IMG/VR virus record: IMGVR_UViG_3300008219_002937
Location: 1-44,957 of that record
Source of the DNA: a virus
Length of the DNA: 44,957 nt
Strand: one strand, 5' to 3'
Shown here: positions 7,593 through 17,400 of the stretch, piece after piece
How positions within the stretch are numbered: position 1 is the first letter of the stretch
Layout of the letters: every line of letters starts with the position of its first letter
Position numbers and translations under genes: made by a program
Notes under the pieces: generated by a model
The model's input: only the letters and a program-made list of their open reading frames with translations
Database searches by the model: none
Told to the model about the DNA's origin: nothing

Positions 7593-8554
7593 AAAGAGTG
7601 ATGATTGTCGATAGCCTAAATCAGTTTATTAGGTCCTACATTGTTGATCCAAGTTTATCGACAAACGGTCAACCAATAGGCGGAACAAAGGGCTTTTTAA
7701 AGATTTTACAGAAACTCTGCAGGGATATTAACCCAGATGCTGTTGTTATCTGTTGGGACGGCAGAGGTGGCTCTAGGAAGCGCCGAAGTCTAGTTAAGGA
7801 ATATAAGTCCGGACGCAAGGCCATTCGTCTAAATCGCGAAACCGACATGACCGAAGACGAAGAACTTCAAAATAAGATTTGGCAGCAAAGCCGGCTGATT
7901 GAGTACTTGAATGAACTCCCGGTGATTCAGTTTATGTTCGATGAGGTTGAGGCCGATGATGTAATCGGATATGTCAGTAAGATGCCGCAATTCGACGGAT
8001 GGCAAAAGGTAATCGTTTCCAGCGACAAAGACTTCATTCAGTTATGTGATGGTGAAACTGTGCTTTTTAGGCCGGTACAGAAGGAAGTCCTGAATAAGAA
8101 CAATATCATTGAGAAGTTTGGAATTCACCCAAACAATTTTGCTTTGGCCCGGGCCCTTGTCGGAGACAAATCCGATAATTTAGAAGGTGTACGCGGCGTC
8201 GGCCTTCCTACGGTAAAGAAAAGATTTCCCTTTCTTTCTGAAGAAAAATCATATACAATACAAGAGTTGATAGAATTTTGTGATAATGTTGACTCAAAGC
8301 TTAAGACTTACAAATCAATTTTAGAAAATGAAGATTTGGTGGCATTGAATTATAAGCTTATGCAACTGTATTCTCCAATCTTGTCAGTTCAGTCAAAAAG
8401 CAAGGTCGACTTCACTATCGATAATTTTGAATTTGAGTTCAACAAGACAGAGATGATCAAAATGATGCATGAAGATGGTTTTGGGTCGTACAATTGGGAC
8501 GAGTTGTTCGCTAAAATGAAGAAAATATCGATTGATGGGCTAAGAGGGGAATAA
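7589..8554 (+). CDS. 5'-3' exonuclease / RNase H (FEN family)
   Basis: 321 residues from the chosen ATG at 7589. This start overlaps the upstream stop as ATGA and has a GGAG site 7 bases away; the frame is open further up to 7553. The acidic active-site residues of the FEN/5' nuclease fold are seen in order: 'MIVDSLNQF', 'VICWDGRGG', 'DEVEADDVIGY', 'VSSDKDFIQL' and 'VGDKSDNLEGVRGVG', the last being the helix-hairpin-helix region. Homologues such as T4 RNase H and the Pol I 5' nuclease remove RNA primers and flaps. Together with the exonuclease-less PolA at 1581 it could rebuild the two activities that Pol I carries in one chain. Confidence 0.88.
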   Translation: MKRVMIVDSLNQFIRSYIVDPSLSTNGQPIGGTKGFLKILQKLCRDINPDAVVICWDGRGGSRKRRSLVKEYKSGRKAIRLNRETDMTEDEELQNKIWQQSRLIEYLNELPVIQFMFDEVEADDVIGYVSKMPQFDGWQKVIVSSDKDFIQLCDGETVLFRPVQKEVLNKNNIIEKFGIHPNNFALARALVGDKSDNLEGVRGVGLPTVKKRFPFLSEEKSYTIQELIEFCDNVDSKLKTYKSILENEDLVALNYKLMQLYSPILSVQSKSKVDFTIDNFEFEFNKTEMIKMMHEDGFGSYNWDELFAKMKKISIDGLRGE

Positions 8555-9937
8555 ATGGATTTTAACGAAAAATCAGATTTTTCAAAGTATGGCAAAAGCT
8601 TTCAAGAGCAGCTGTGTATGCTTGTCCTTGATGATCGACCTTTCGCCGATCAGGTTGAAGAAGTTCTAGACATTAATTTTCTAGAACTTCGTTATCTACG
8701 TGTATTCGTAGAGAAGGTTTTTTCGTATCGTAAGAAGTATGACGTACATCCTTCCCGTAGGATTATGACAACTATTCTGCGCACAGATCTGGAAGAAGAG
8801 AACGAACTAACCCAGCAACAGACTCGTGAATTCTTCGCGCGCGGCCACACTTTTAGTACTGAGGATGCTGGGTACATCAAGGAGACTTCTTTAGATTTCT
8901 GCAAAAAGCAGTGTCTGAAATCCGCTATGGTGAAGTCTATCGGACTCCTCCAGAAATCATCTTTCGATGAGATTTCGAAAGTCATTAATGATTCACTAAA
9001 GTTGGGCGCGAGCCCGGACACCGGCCATGATTGGAAAAGGGACTTTGAAGCCAGATACAAGCCCAAATTCAGAAACCCAGTAACGACCGGCTGGGACTTA
9101 TTGGATGATCTTTGCCACGGCGGCTTGGGTCAAAAAGAGCTTGGAGTGGTTATTGCGCCTACCGGTGCCGGAAAATCCATGGCCCTTGTACATTTAGGAA
9201 CAAAAGCCTTAAGAGCTGGCAAAACTGTGGTACACTATACTCTGGAGCTGCAGGACACGGTGATCGGAACGAGATACGATAGCTGCCTCACCGGGGTACC
9301 GCTATCAAACCTTCTCTCCTTCAAAGAGAAAATATATGAAGAGGTTAAAGACATTCCCGGCTCCTTGATTATTAAGGAATATCCAACGAAATCTGCTAGC
9401 ACGCAAACGTTGCGAGGGCATCTTGAAAAGTTAAGATTGCGCAACGTTGAGGTTGATATGATCATTGTTGATTATGCCGATCTTCTTCGCCCCGTTTCAG
9501 CGCAGAAAGAGCGCAGAAATGAGCTTGAATCTATCTACGAGGAACTTCGTGGATTGGCTCAGGAGTTCGTGTGTCCAATTTGGACCGCTAGCCAAACAAA
9601 CCGCTCAGGCCTCAATGCGGAAGTGATTACTATGGAATCGATTTCCGAGGCATTCAATAAGTGCTTCGTCGCAGATTTCATTTTTTCTATCTCTAGGACG
9701 GTCGAAGATAAGCAGGCAAATACCGGCAGAATCTTTATCGCAAAGAATAGAAATGGTCCAGATGGGCTGGTCTTCCCCCTCTTCATGGATACGTCGAGTG
9801 TGGCGATCAAAGTTCTTGAGCCAACAGCTGAGATGCTGACAGAACCAGTCCAAAGAACGGACAAGGAACAAAGAGAACTTTTGGCTCAAAAGTATAAAAA
9901 ATTAGTAAAGGGTAAAAAAAGTGAAGTACACACATAA
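8555..9937 (+). CDS. Replicative DNA helicase, DnaB/gp41 type
   Basis: 460 residues. Walker A is 'APTGAGKS' (201-208), the Walker B strand is 'DMIIVDYADLL' (301-311), and 'WTASQTNRSG' is the DnaB H4-like motif; the arginine-finger region follows. The N-terminal about 170 residues are the helical interaction domain. It unwinds DNA as a hexamer ahead of the polymerase. The ATG directly follows the exonuclease stop. The 3' end overlaps the RNR gene by 17 bases. No separate primase or helicase loader is recognisable in the window. Confidence 0.9.
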   Translation: MDFNEKSDFSKYGKSFQEQLCMLVLDDRPFADQVEEVLDINFLELRYLRVFVEKVFSYRKKYDVHPSRRIMTTILRTDLEEENELTQQQTREFFARGHTFSTEDAGYIKETSLDFCKKQCLKSAMVKSIGLLQKSSFDEISKVINDSLKLGASPDTGHDWKRDFEARYKPKFRNPVTTGWDLLDDLCHGGLGQKELGVVIAPTGAGKSMALVHLGTKALRAGKTVVHYTLELQDTVIGTRYDSCLTGVPLSNLLSFKEKIYEEVKDIPGSLIIKEYPTKSASTQTLRGHLEKLRLRNVEVDMIIVDYADLLRPVSAQKERRNELESIYEELRGLAQEFVCPIWTASQTNRSGLNAEVITMESISEAFNKCFVADFIFSISRTVEDKQANTGRIFIAKNRNGPDGLVFPLFMDTSSVAIKVLEPTAEMLTEPVQRTDKEQRELLAQKYKKLVKGKKSEVHT

Positions 9938-12353
9938 TGAAGCTTATGAAGCAACTTTAAAGTATTTTAGTGGCGATGAATTAGCAGCTAACGTTTTTAT
10001 TACAAAATACTGCTTGAGAAACAAGGACGGTGAGTTTTTAGAAAAAACACCAGATGATATGCATGAGAGAATGGCCTCTGAGTTCGCGCGGATTGAGGAA
10101 AAATTTCATAAGGATGGCTCTTCTTCCTCGATGTCAAAAAAGAAGATTCTCTCTTACTTAAAAAACTTTAAATATATTGTCCCTCAAGGATCGCCTATGA
10201 TGGGAATAGGAAACAATCATGTTAATGTATCTCTTTCTAACTGTGTCGTTATCGAGCCTCCTGCAGACAGTGTTTCGTCCATTATGGACGCTGGTAAGCA
10301 TCTTGCTAACTTGTTCAAGCGTCGCTGTGGCGTTGGTATTGATCTTTCTCATTTGCGTCCCGAGGGTGCTCCCGTTAACAACTCTGCTCGCACTACTACT
10401 GGGGCTTGGAGTTTTGCTGATTTCTATTCATATGTTTGCCGTATGATCGGCCAAAATGGCCGACGCGGAGCATTGATGATCACAATGGATATCCGTCATC
10501 CCGATATCGAGAGTTTTATCACCATGAAAAGGGATTTGACGAAAGTCACCGGCGCGAATGTCTCTGTTAAAATAAGTGATGACTTCATGAGGGCCGTAGA
10601 GAACAAAGAAACATTTACACTGCAGTTCCCAATCGACAGTGAAGAACCAACGGCAACAAAGGAGGTTCTAGCGGAAGATGTATGGAATATGATCATCGAG
10701 TCTGCAACAGCCACTGCGGAACCCGGGATCTTGATGTGGGACAATATTGTAAACAATTTACCGGCGCACTCTTATTCCGAGAGTGGCTTTAAAACAGTTT
10801 GCACCAATCCGTGCGGGGAAATACCCCTCTCTGCTTATGATAGTTGTCGGCTGATATCTATCAACTTAAAGAATATGGTAAAGAATCCGTTTAGTGACAA
10901 ATCAAAGTTCGATTTTAAGAAGTTGAGGGAGGTAGTCACCGTTGGCATGCGCCTCTCTGACGATCTGGTGGAATTGGAGCTTGAGAAACTAGAGAGTATC
11001 CACCAGTGCACCGACACAGAGGATGAAAAGGAGATGTGGTCTAAGCTGCTTAAAGCCGCCCGCGACGGCCGCCGAACTGGTATGGGAACCCATGGCTTAG
11101 CTGACGCCATTGCTCGTCTGGGCCTGAAATACGATTCCGCTGCAGCAATTGCCGTTATCGAGAAGATCTACGAAACACTACGCAACTCAGCGTACTCGGA
11201 AAGTATATCTCTGGCCCGTGATCGCGGCTCCTTCCCGGTGTTCGACTGGGAGCTAGAAAAAGAAAATAGATTTATCAGTCGACTACCAGAAGAGCTGCAA
11301 AACTCTTTATCGACCCATGGGCGTCGAAACATATCAATTTTGACAAACGCCCCAACCGGCTCTGTGTCTATATTATCCCAGACTAGTTCTGGGCTAGAAC
11401 CCGTCTTCCGTAATTGGTATATTCGTCGTCGTAAACTTTCTCACGATGAGCAGGACGTTGTGCCAGATTTCGTAGATGAGATGGACGATAAGTGGGCTGA
11501 ATACAGAATATTCCATCATAACGTGCAGGAGTATCTAGAGCTTTTCGGAACAGATAAGATACCAGAGTTCTTTGTAGAATCAGACCAGATTGATGGTATG
11601 CAGAGGATCGCAATTCAAGAAGCAATTCAGAAGAGTATCGACCATAGTATTAGTTCTACAATCAACCTTCCAAAAGAAACAAATCCAGAAACTGTAGGAG
11701 CGTTGTATTTAGAGGGTTGGCGCCGCGGCCTCAAAGGAATAACTGTATATGTAGAAGGATCCCGCACCGGAGTGCTGATATCAAACTCGGAAAATAAGAA
11801 AGAGGAGTTCCCACAGCATACAGCGCCAAAACGACCTTTTGAGCTTCCGTGTGATATTCACCATACTACGATTCAGGGAGAAAAGTGGGTTATAATGGTA
11901 GGCTTGATGGACGGGAGACCGTATGAGGTTATGGGAGGTCTCTCTAATCTTATCGAAATTCCAAGATCCAAAGCAGAGGGGGTTTTGATGAAACACCCCA
12001 GGAAAACCATGAATTCCGTATATGATTTGCAGATCGGCACTAATGGAGAGACTGTAATTATTAAAGACTTAGTGAAAGCATTTGATAACCCTAATCACTC
12101 GGCATTTACCAGAGTAATTTCTCTCGGCTTGCGTCATGGTGCCAATATTCAATATGTGGTTGAGCAGCTGCAGAAGGATCGAGACAGTGACATGTTTAGT
12201 TTTGCTAGGTGTGTTGCAAGGGTCCTAAAAAGTTATATCCCAGATGGCCAAGCCGCCACCGAAAAAACTTGTCCCGAGTGTAGTACAGAGGGGTTAGTAT
12301 ACGTGGAAGGTTGCGTGACTTGTAGGAACTGCGGATTCTCTAAGTGCGGATAA
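9921..12353 (+). CDS. nrdJ: Class II (adenosylcobalamin-dependent) ribonucleotide reductase
   Basis: 810 residues. 'TNPCGEIPLSAYDSCRLISINL' begins at residue 295 with the active-site Cys and Glu of NPCGE (296-300); a partner Cys is likely Cys108 in 'SLSNCVVI'. 'APTGSVSILSQTSSGLEPVF' is the conserved phosphate-binding block. The C-terminus ends in a four-Cys zinc-ribbon ('CPEC' ... 'CRNCGFSKCG'), typical of B12-dependent NrdJ enzymes. It converts ribonucleotides to deoxyribonucleotides without a NrdB radical subunit, and none is encoded here. GTG start inside the helicase gene. Host cobalamin is implied. Confidence 0.9.
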   Translation: MKYTHNEAYEATLKYFSGDELAANVFITKYCLRNKDGEFLEKTPDDMHERMASEFARIEEKFHKDGSSSSMSKKKILSYLKNFKYIVPQGSPMMGIGNNHVNVSLSNCVVIEPPADSVSSIMDAGKHLANLFKRRCGVGIDLSHLRPEGAPVNNSARTTTGAWSFADFYSYVCRMIGQNGRRGALMITMDIRHPDIESFITMKRDLTKVTGANVSVKISDDFMRAVENKETFTLQFPIDSEEPTATKEVLAEDVWNMIIESATATAEPGILMWDNIVNNLPAHSYSESGFKTVCTNPCGEIPLSAYDSCRLISINLKNMVKNPFSDKSKFDFKKLREVVTVGMRLSDDLVELELEKLESIHQCTDTEDEKEMWSKLLKAARDGRRTGMGTHGLADAIARLGLKYDSAAAIAVIEKIYETLRNSAYSESISLARDRGSFPVFDWELEKENRFISRLPEELQNSLSTHGRRNISILTNAPTGSVSILSQTSSGLEPVFRNWYIRRRKLSHDEQDVVPDFVDEMDDKWAEYRIFHHNVQEYLELFGTDKIPEFFVESDQIDGMQRIAIQEAIQKSIDHSISSTINLPKETNPETVGALYLEGWRRGLKGITVYVEGSRTGVLISNSENKKEEFPQHTAPKRPFELPCDIHHTTIQGEKWVIMVGLMDGRPYEVMGGLSNLIEIPRSKAEGVLMKHPRKTMNSVYDLQIGTNGETVIIKDLVKAFDNPNHSAFTRVISLGLRHGANIQYVVEQLQKDRDSDMFSFARCVARVLKSYIPDGQAATEKTCPECSTEGLVYVEGCVTCRNCGFSKCG

Positions 12354-12367
12354 TAGAAACAAACCAC

Positions 12368-12396
12368 TTGACTTCTTTGCCCTTACGAGTTATACT
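12368..12396 (+). promoter_or_regulatory. Sigma70-type promoter embedded in a terminator
   Basis: TTGACT (12368-12373), 17-base spacer, TATACT (12391-12396). The -10 box fills most of the loop of the hairpin at 12378-12409. Same boxes and same geometry as the element at 6684. It drives the GroES-like gene. Confidence 0.8.
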
Positions 12397-12409
12397 GTAG
12401 GGGCATTTT
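12378..12409 (+). terminator. Intrinsic terminator after the RNR gene, with a -10 box in its loop
   Basis: TGCCCTTAC (12378-12386) pairs with GTAGGGGCA (12397-12405) with one G-U pair, followed by TTTT (12406-12409). The 10-base loop contains TATACT. Confidence 0.72.
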
Positions 12410-12426
12410 AGTTTGAGGAGAAAAAA

Positions 12427-12711
12427 ATGAACTTTGCACCAGTGAATAAGAACCTGTTACTTAAGGTTGAAGAAGAAGAGGAAACACTTGAAGCGCCAAT
12501 TGGTGGCATTTTATTGCCAACTGATTATAGGCCGGCCCACAAGCCATATACTTTTGCAACTTTAGTTGCATGCGCAGATGATTCTTCTTTTGCGATGGAC
12601 GTTGGAAAGACTTTTGTTGTAGAGTCTCAAATGATCCGCGAGATTGAATACGATGGAGAGTTATTTCATACAATAACTGAAAGTCATGTCATCGGGTTCC
12701 TTCGGGAGTAA
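12427..12711 (+). CDS. GroES-like co-chaperonin (gp31-type)
   Basis: 94 residues, the size of GroES (about 97). The start 'FAPVNKNLLLKVEEEEE' matches the GroES first strand (P...R..VK), 'GGILLP' is the conserved segment next to the mobile loop, and the end 'DGELFHTITESHVIGFL' matches the GroES C-terminal strand pattern. The mobile loop is short and differs from bacterial GroES. It would cap a GroEL ring, either the host's or the phage GroEL at 26676, for folding phage proteins. ATG after TTTGAGGAGAAAAAA. It starts its own transcription unit from the embedded promoter. Its stop overlaps the next gene's ATG by 1 base. Confidence 0.72.
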   Translation: MNFAPVNKNLLLKVEEEEETLEAPIGGILLPTDYRPAHKPYTFATLVACADDSSFAMDVGKTFVVESQMIREIEYDGELFHTITESHVIGFLRE

Positions 12712-13541
12712 TGAGATCGCACACATACAAGCTTGAAGAACTAGTTATAGGCTATGGCCTAAATGCAATCTTGTATGCGTATCTAAACAATTCAACAATC
12801 TTAATTAATGGCTCTCAGAAGCCGTTCAGATTCGATCTATGGGAGGGCAAGCAGAAGGCAGATATTTGGTCTGAAAAGCTGTTTGCTCTCTCTTTGATTG
12901 GAAAATGCCCACTAGCCGATAAGGTCGATTCCATAAGAGTCGAAGATGGCCAAGTTAGCGTCATGACGAAAAATCTACGTCAAATAAAGATCGGATTTGA
13001 GAAACTTAGAATATTTGATGGGGATTCTGTTGAGGGTCTAGATTTCACCGAGAAGATAGAACAATACAGGGTTTTTGATTGGTTTAATGTACGTTCTGGC
13101 ATGCGCCACGAGTTCGACAAAATAGAGACTATATCAAATTTTGTTAAATGCATACATTTCTACCCATCAGATCGGCTGGATGGCAATCACCTAGACAAGA
13201 AAGATCTTGTTACTGAATCCTTTATCGATATATCAAATATTGACGATTTTGACGTTTCATCCACGGTCGCTCGCCTTAAAACGCTAGCGACAATGAAAGA
13301 GAATGGCATAAAAGGCACCAGAAACGGCAGGTCCATGGAAGATCCAACCAAGTACAAACATTACGCTCTCAAAATAGAGTATGATCGACGCGAGAAATAT
13401 AAGAATAAAAGATTATTTGTGACAGGAGACTTGCCAAAGGGAGTTAAATTTGATATAACTAATGAGAGCGTTTTGTTGTCCCAGTTAGCCGACAAGACAC
13501 ATACTTCAAAAGTTGAGAGGCAACTAATACTTGGAAAGTAA
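12711..13541 (+). CDS. Phage protein of unknown function with a Rossmann-like N-terminus
   Basis: 276 residues. The segment 'LVIGYGLNAILYAYLNNSTI' near residue 11 resembles the beta-alpha-beta start of dinucleotide-binding proteins (V-I-G-x-G-L...A...). No other FAD or NAD motif is visible, so the resemblance may be structural only. The remainder is mixed and soluble, with no membrane segment. It is coupled to the GroES-like gene upstream and overlaps the nucleotidyltransferase-like gene downstream by 11 bases, so the pair may act together. Confidence 0.5.
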   Translation: MRSHTYKLEELVIGYGLNAILYAYLNNSTILINGSQKPFRFDLWEGKQKADIWSEKLFALSLIGKCPLADKVDSIRVEDGQVSVMTKNLRQIKIGFEKLRIFDGDSVEGLDFTEKIEQYRVFDWFNVRSGMRHEFDKIETISNFVKCIHFYPSDRLDGNHLDKKDLVTESFIDISNIDDFDVSSTVARLKTLATMKENGIKGTRNGRSMEDPTKYKHYALKIEYDRREKYKNKRLFVTGDLPKGVKFDITNESVLLSQLADKTHTSKVERQLILGK

Positions 13542-14433
13542 TACAGAAAATCTTAATACTTTTCATTTGTCAGGAATTATCCCTGTCAGTGGAATAGCCA
13601 CCGACTTCGGCTTCGAATGGTCAGATTGTCTGATGCCAATTGGAGCCAACTACACGGCCGTCGAACGCGCCGTGGTTGAGTGTGCCTACGCCGGCTGTGA
13701 AAACATATGGATCGTCGCTGACGACGACGTTAGCCCTCTTCTGCGACACAGACTAGGAGACTACTTGCAGGATCCGCATTCCATGAAGAAAGCGGCCTTC
13801 ACTAAGTTTCCAGCTTCTAACTGGAGATCTATACCGATATATTACGTTCCAATTAACCCCAAAGACCGCGGCAAGATTGACTGCTATGGGTGGAGCATTC
13901 TGTATGGGGCTATGACCGCATATCACATTTGCCGCAGGTTTAGCCGGTGGACAATCCCAGACCGGTATTACGTCGCCTTCCCTCTTTCAGTGTATAGTCC
14001 GTGGATTCCGGAAAAACACCGAACTGCGATATCGAGCAAAAAGCCCTTCTACCTATCAAAAGGTGGAAAAACCATCAAAGATGGAGAGATGCTTGGTTTT
14101 ACATTTAATGGTGAAGATTTTAAGAGATTCCGAAAAGTTTTACGCGATAATTCTCGTGCCTATACCGCAAACAACCTAGTTGACGGGAAATATCCACAAG
14201 AAAAGCTGCCGCCTGAAAAAACATACATTTCTCGCAACTTTACCCTTGACAGGGTTTTTGAATCAGCTATAATTAAGGAGTCTGAAGTTGTAGAGCTTCC
14301 ATGGCAATACGATATAGTAGATTGGGAAGGTTATTGTAAGTTCTTAGGATCTCCCGAAAGAGCGAAAATAAAACGACCGTCTAAGAAGACTTTAAGCTTT
14401 CATAAATTGAACAAAATAGGAGAAGATGAATGA
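13531..14433 (+). CDS. Nucleotidyltransferase-like protein (GT-A fold, sugar-nucleotide type)
   Basis: 300 residues. The N-terminus 'SGIIPVSGIATDFGFEW' then 'CLMPIGANYTAVERAVVECA' and 'GCENIWIVADDDVSPLL' match the layout of sugar-1-phosphate nucleotidyltransferases: a glycine-containing first strand, a 'MPI' segment, a helix, then 'I.IV'. The usual GxGxR..P.K triphosphate loop is not fully conserved, so catalysis is uncertain. TTG start inside the upstream gene after a GAGAGG site. It could serve glycosylation together with the phosphomannomutase-like gene at 36312 and the cupin at 29466, but it is far from both. Confidence 0.5.
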   Translation: MESNTENLNTFHLSGIIPVSGIATDFGFEWSDCLMPIGANYTAVERAVVECAYAGCENIWIVADDDVSPLLRHRLGDYLQDPHSMKKAAFTKFPASNWRSIPIYYVPINPKDRGKIDCYGWSILYGAMTAYHICRRFSRWTIPDRYYVAFPLSVYSPWIPEKHRTAISSKKPFYLSKGGKTIKDGEMLGFTFNGEDFKRFRKVLRDNSRAYTANNLVDGKYPQEKLPPEKTYISRNFTLDRVFESAIIKESEVVELPWQYDIVDWEGYCKFLGSPERAKIKRPSKKTLSFHKLNKIGEDE

Positions 14434-17400
14434 GCGAAGAAAACAACAGGGTAAAGTCAAAGATTCCATTCGTTGGCCTGCATGCACACAGTGTGGCGGG
14501 GTCAATATTTGATGCAATTGGTTTCCCGCCCGAACACATGGATTTTGCATATCAGAATGGCTCAGAGGCCCTAGCACTGACAGACCACGGCAATATGAAC
14601 GGTTTCAGTCATCAGATTCTCCACGCCAAAAAGATGAAAGCGGAAGGGCGCGACTTTAAGCCAATCTTTGGATGTGAAGCCTATTTTCTGCCGAGTGTGG
14701 CCGAGTGGCAAGAGGACTATGATCGCATTCGCGAAGAAACGAAAAAGAAGAGCCAGCTAAATAGCGAACTCAGCGGCGCCACCGTTGAATCGGAAGGCGA
14801 AAGCAAAAAGGCAATAAAGAACATTCTAAACCGACGGCGCCACCTAGTTTTGTTGGCAATGAACCAGACCGGCCTAAATAATCTCTTTAAGCTTATTTCA
14901 GAGAGTTACCGTTCCGAAAATTTCTATCGATATCCGCGAATCGACTATTCTCTTTTAGAGAAGTACAGCGAGGGGGTCATCGCCTCTTCTGCCTGTTTGG
15001 GTGGAGTTTACGCTGGAAACTATTGGGAGAATCGAGACGACGGAGAAGAGGCTGTCCTAGAGGCAATGAGGGAAACTACTCGCCGAATGGTTGACATCTT
15101 CGGGGACAGGTGGTTTGCCGAATTACAATGGAACTCAGTTCCGGAGCAACATGATCTGAACAAGTACATTATTAAGATGCATGAGGAGTTCGGAGTCGAA
15201 CTGATTTCGACTGCAGACAGTCATTATCCCGATCCGGATGCCTGGAAGGATCGTGAGCTTTATAAGCGCCTAGGTTGGTTGGGCCGCGGCACCCCTGACT
15301 GGATGGAGGATACTAGCCTGCCCCCGGGGGTCGAGGAGATCGGGTATGAATTATATCCGAAGAACGGCGATCAAATGTGGGCATCCTTCAAACAGTATGC
15401 AGCTGCAGCCAACGAGACATACGACGAGGATATGGTTCTTAAGTCTATCACAAACACTCACGACATCGCAATGAATCGCATTGAGGATTTCGAACCGGAC
15501 ACAACAGTTCGACTACCAGATTTCGTTGTACCAGAAGGAGCTACCGCTACTCAGGCACTTACTCGCTTGGCAATCAATGGCCTCAGGGACTTGGGACTAC
15601 AGGAAAAAGAAAACTACCTACGCCGACTAAAGATGGAGCTAGGTGTCATCGATGATCGCGGCTTCAGTAAATACTTCTTGACGATGAAGGCCATCGCCGA
15701 CCGCGCAAACACAATTCAATTGACCGGCCCGGGCCGCGGATCCGCAGCAGGTTCCTTGGTCGCATATGCGCTGGGAATAACACAGGTTGATCCTATCCGG
15801 TGGAATTTGCTGTTCGAAAGATTCTTGCGCAAAGACGCAACTGACTATCCGGATATTGATTACGATGTCGCCGATCCAATGAAATTAAAAGAGATTTTAA
15901 TTGAAGAGTGGGGTGAAAACACCGTAGTACCGATTTCGAATTGGAACACGCTGCAGCTGCGCAGTTTAATTAAGGATATTTCAAAGTTTTACGGAGTTCC
16001 GTTTACAGAGGTCAATCCCGTAACTAGTAGAATGATCAGAGAGGCCACCCCGGCCGCTAAGAAGAAGCATAATATTAAGAGTGGAGTCTACAATCCAACA
16101 TGGCAAGAGGTCATGGAATTTAGCTCATCGCTTAAGAGCTTCCTGGCGAAATACCCACACATCAAGACCCACGTTGAAATGTTGGTTGGACAGGTTCGCT
16201 CCTGTAGCCGCCACGCCGGCGGAGTTGTTATTGCGGAAAACCTAGACGAATGTATGCCGCTAATTAACTCCGGAGGTGTGAGACAGACTCCGTGGTCTGA
16301 GGGCCAGAATGTCCGCCACTTGGAGCCGCTAGGTTTTATCAAATTTGATATTTTAGGACTGGCATCTCTTCGTATGATCCAGGGTGCGATTAAACATGTT
16401 CTCAAGCGCCATGAGGGGGTAGAAAATCCAACATTTGAAGACGTTAAGAAGTTTTACGAAACTAGGCTCCATCCGGACGCTATCGACTTCGAAGACAAAA
16501 AGGTTTACCATAACGTCTTCCACAAAGGCAATTGGGCCGGAATCTTCCAGTTTACTGAGGGGGGCTCTCAGAGGTTCTGTAAGAACGCAAAGCCAACTAA
16601 TCTGATTGACTTGGCTTCAATTACTTCAATCTATCGCCCGGGCCCATTGGGCGCGAAGGTGGACAAGGCCTTTGTTGAGGCAAAGAAAAACCCGGAGGAT
16701 GTACACTACATCAACGACACCGTACGCGAGATTACAGAGGAGTCATACGGCTTTTTGATCTTTCAGGAACAGATCGCAATGTTGGCCCACAAGCTAGGCA
16801 AGAATCTGTCTCTAGATGAGGGGAACCTTTTGCGGAAGGTGCTAACAAAGAAGGGTACCGGGAAAGACAGCGTAAAGCAGAACATCTATAAGAAGTTTAT
16901 GGCCGGCTGCAGCGAAAAGGCAATGAGGACGACAACTGCTCAAAAGCTTTGGGATACGTTCGAATACTTCTCAGGATATGGTTTTAACAAATCACATGCG
17001 GTTTCTTATTCGATCTTGTCATTCCAGTGTGCTTGGCTGTTGACATACTACCCTGCTGAGTGGATGGCTGCATTCTTGGACAAAGAGCCAGAATCTCGCA
17101 AGGAACGCGCCATCAATATCGCCAAGAACTATGGCTTTAATATTCAGGAGGTTGATATTGGACATTCCGGCCGCGTTTGGGAAATTTCGGATGATGGAAA
17201 CACCCTGATTCAGCCCTTGAGTTCGATTAAGGGACTAGGCGAGACTGCGATTGAACAGATTGTTAATAATCGACCGTTTAATGATGTTGAAGAATTCTTG
17301 TTTAATGAGAATATTGTTTATAGTAAACTTAACAAGAAAGCTCTGAGTGTCTTGGTCAGATCGGGTGCGCTGTCCTCACTGAAGGATGAAAGGTTCACTG

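Noticed and set aside
9559-9864. Long open frames on the minus strand, here and under most larger genes.
   Set aside because: They mirror strongly coding + strand genes, lack ribosome sites and show no recognisable protein motif. I found no supported minus-strand gene in the window.
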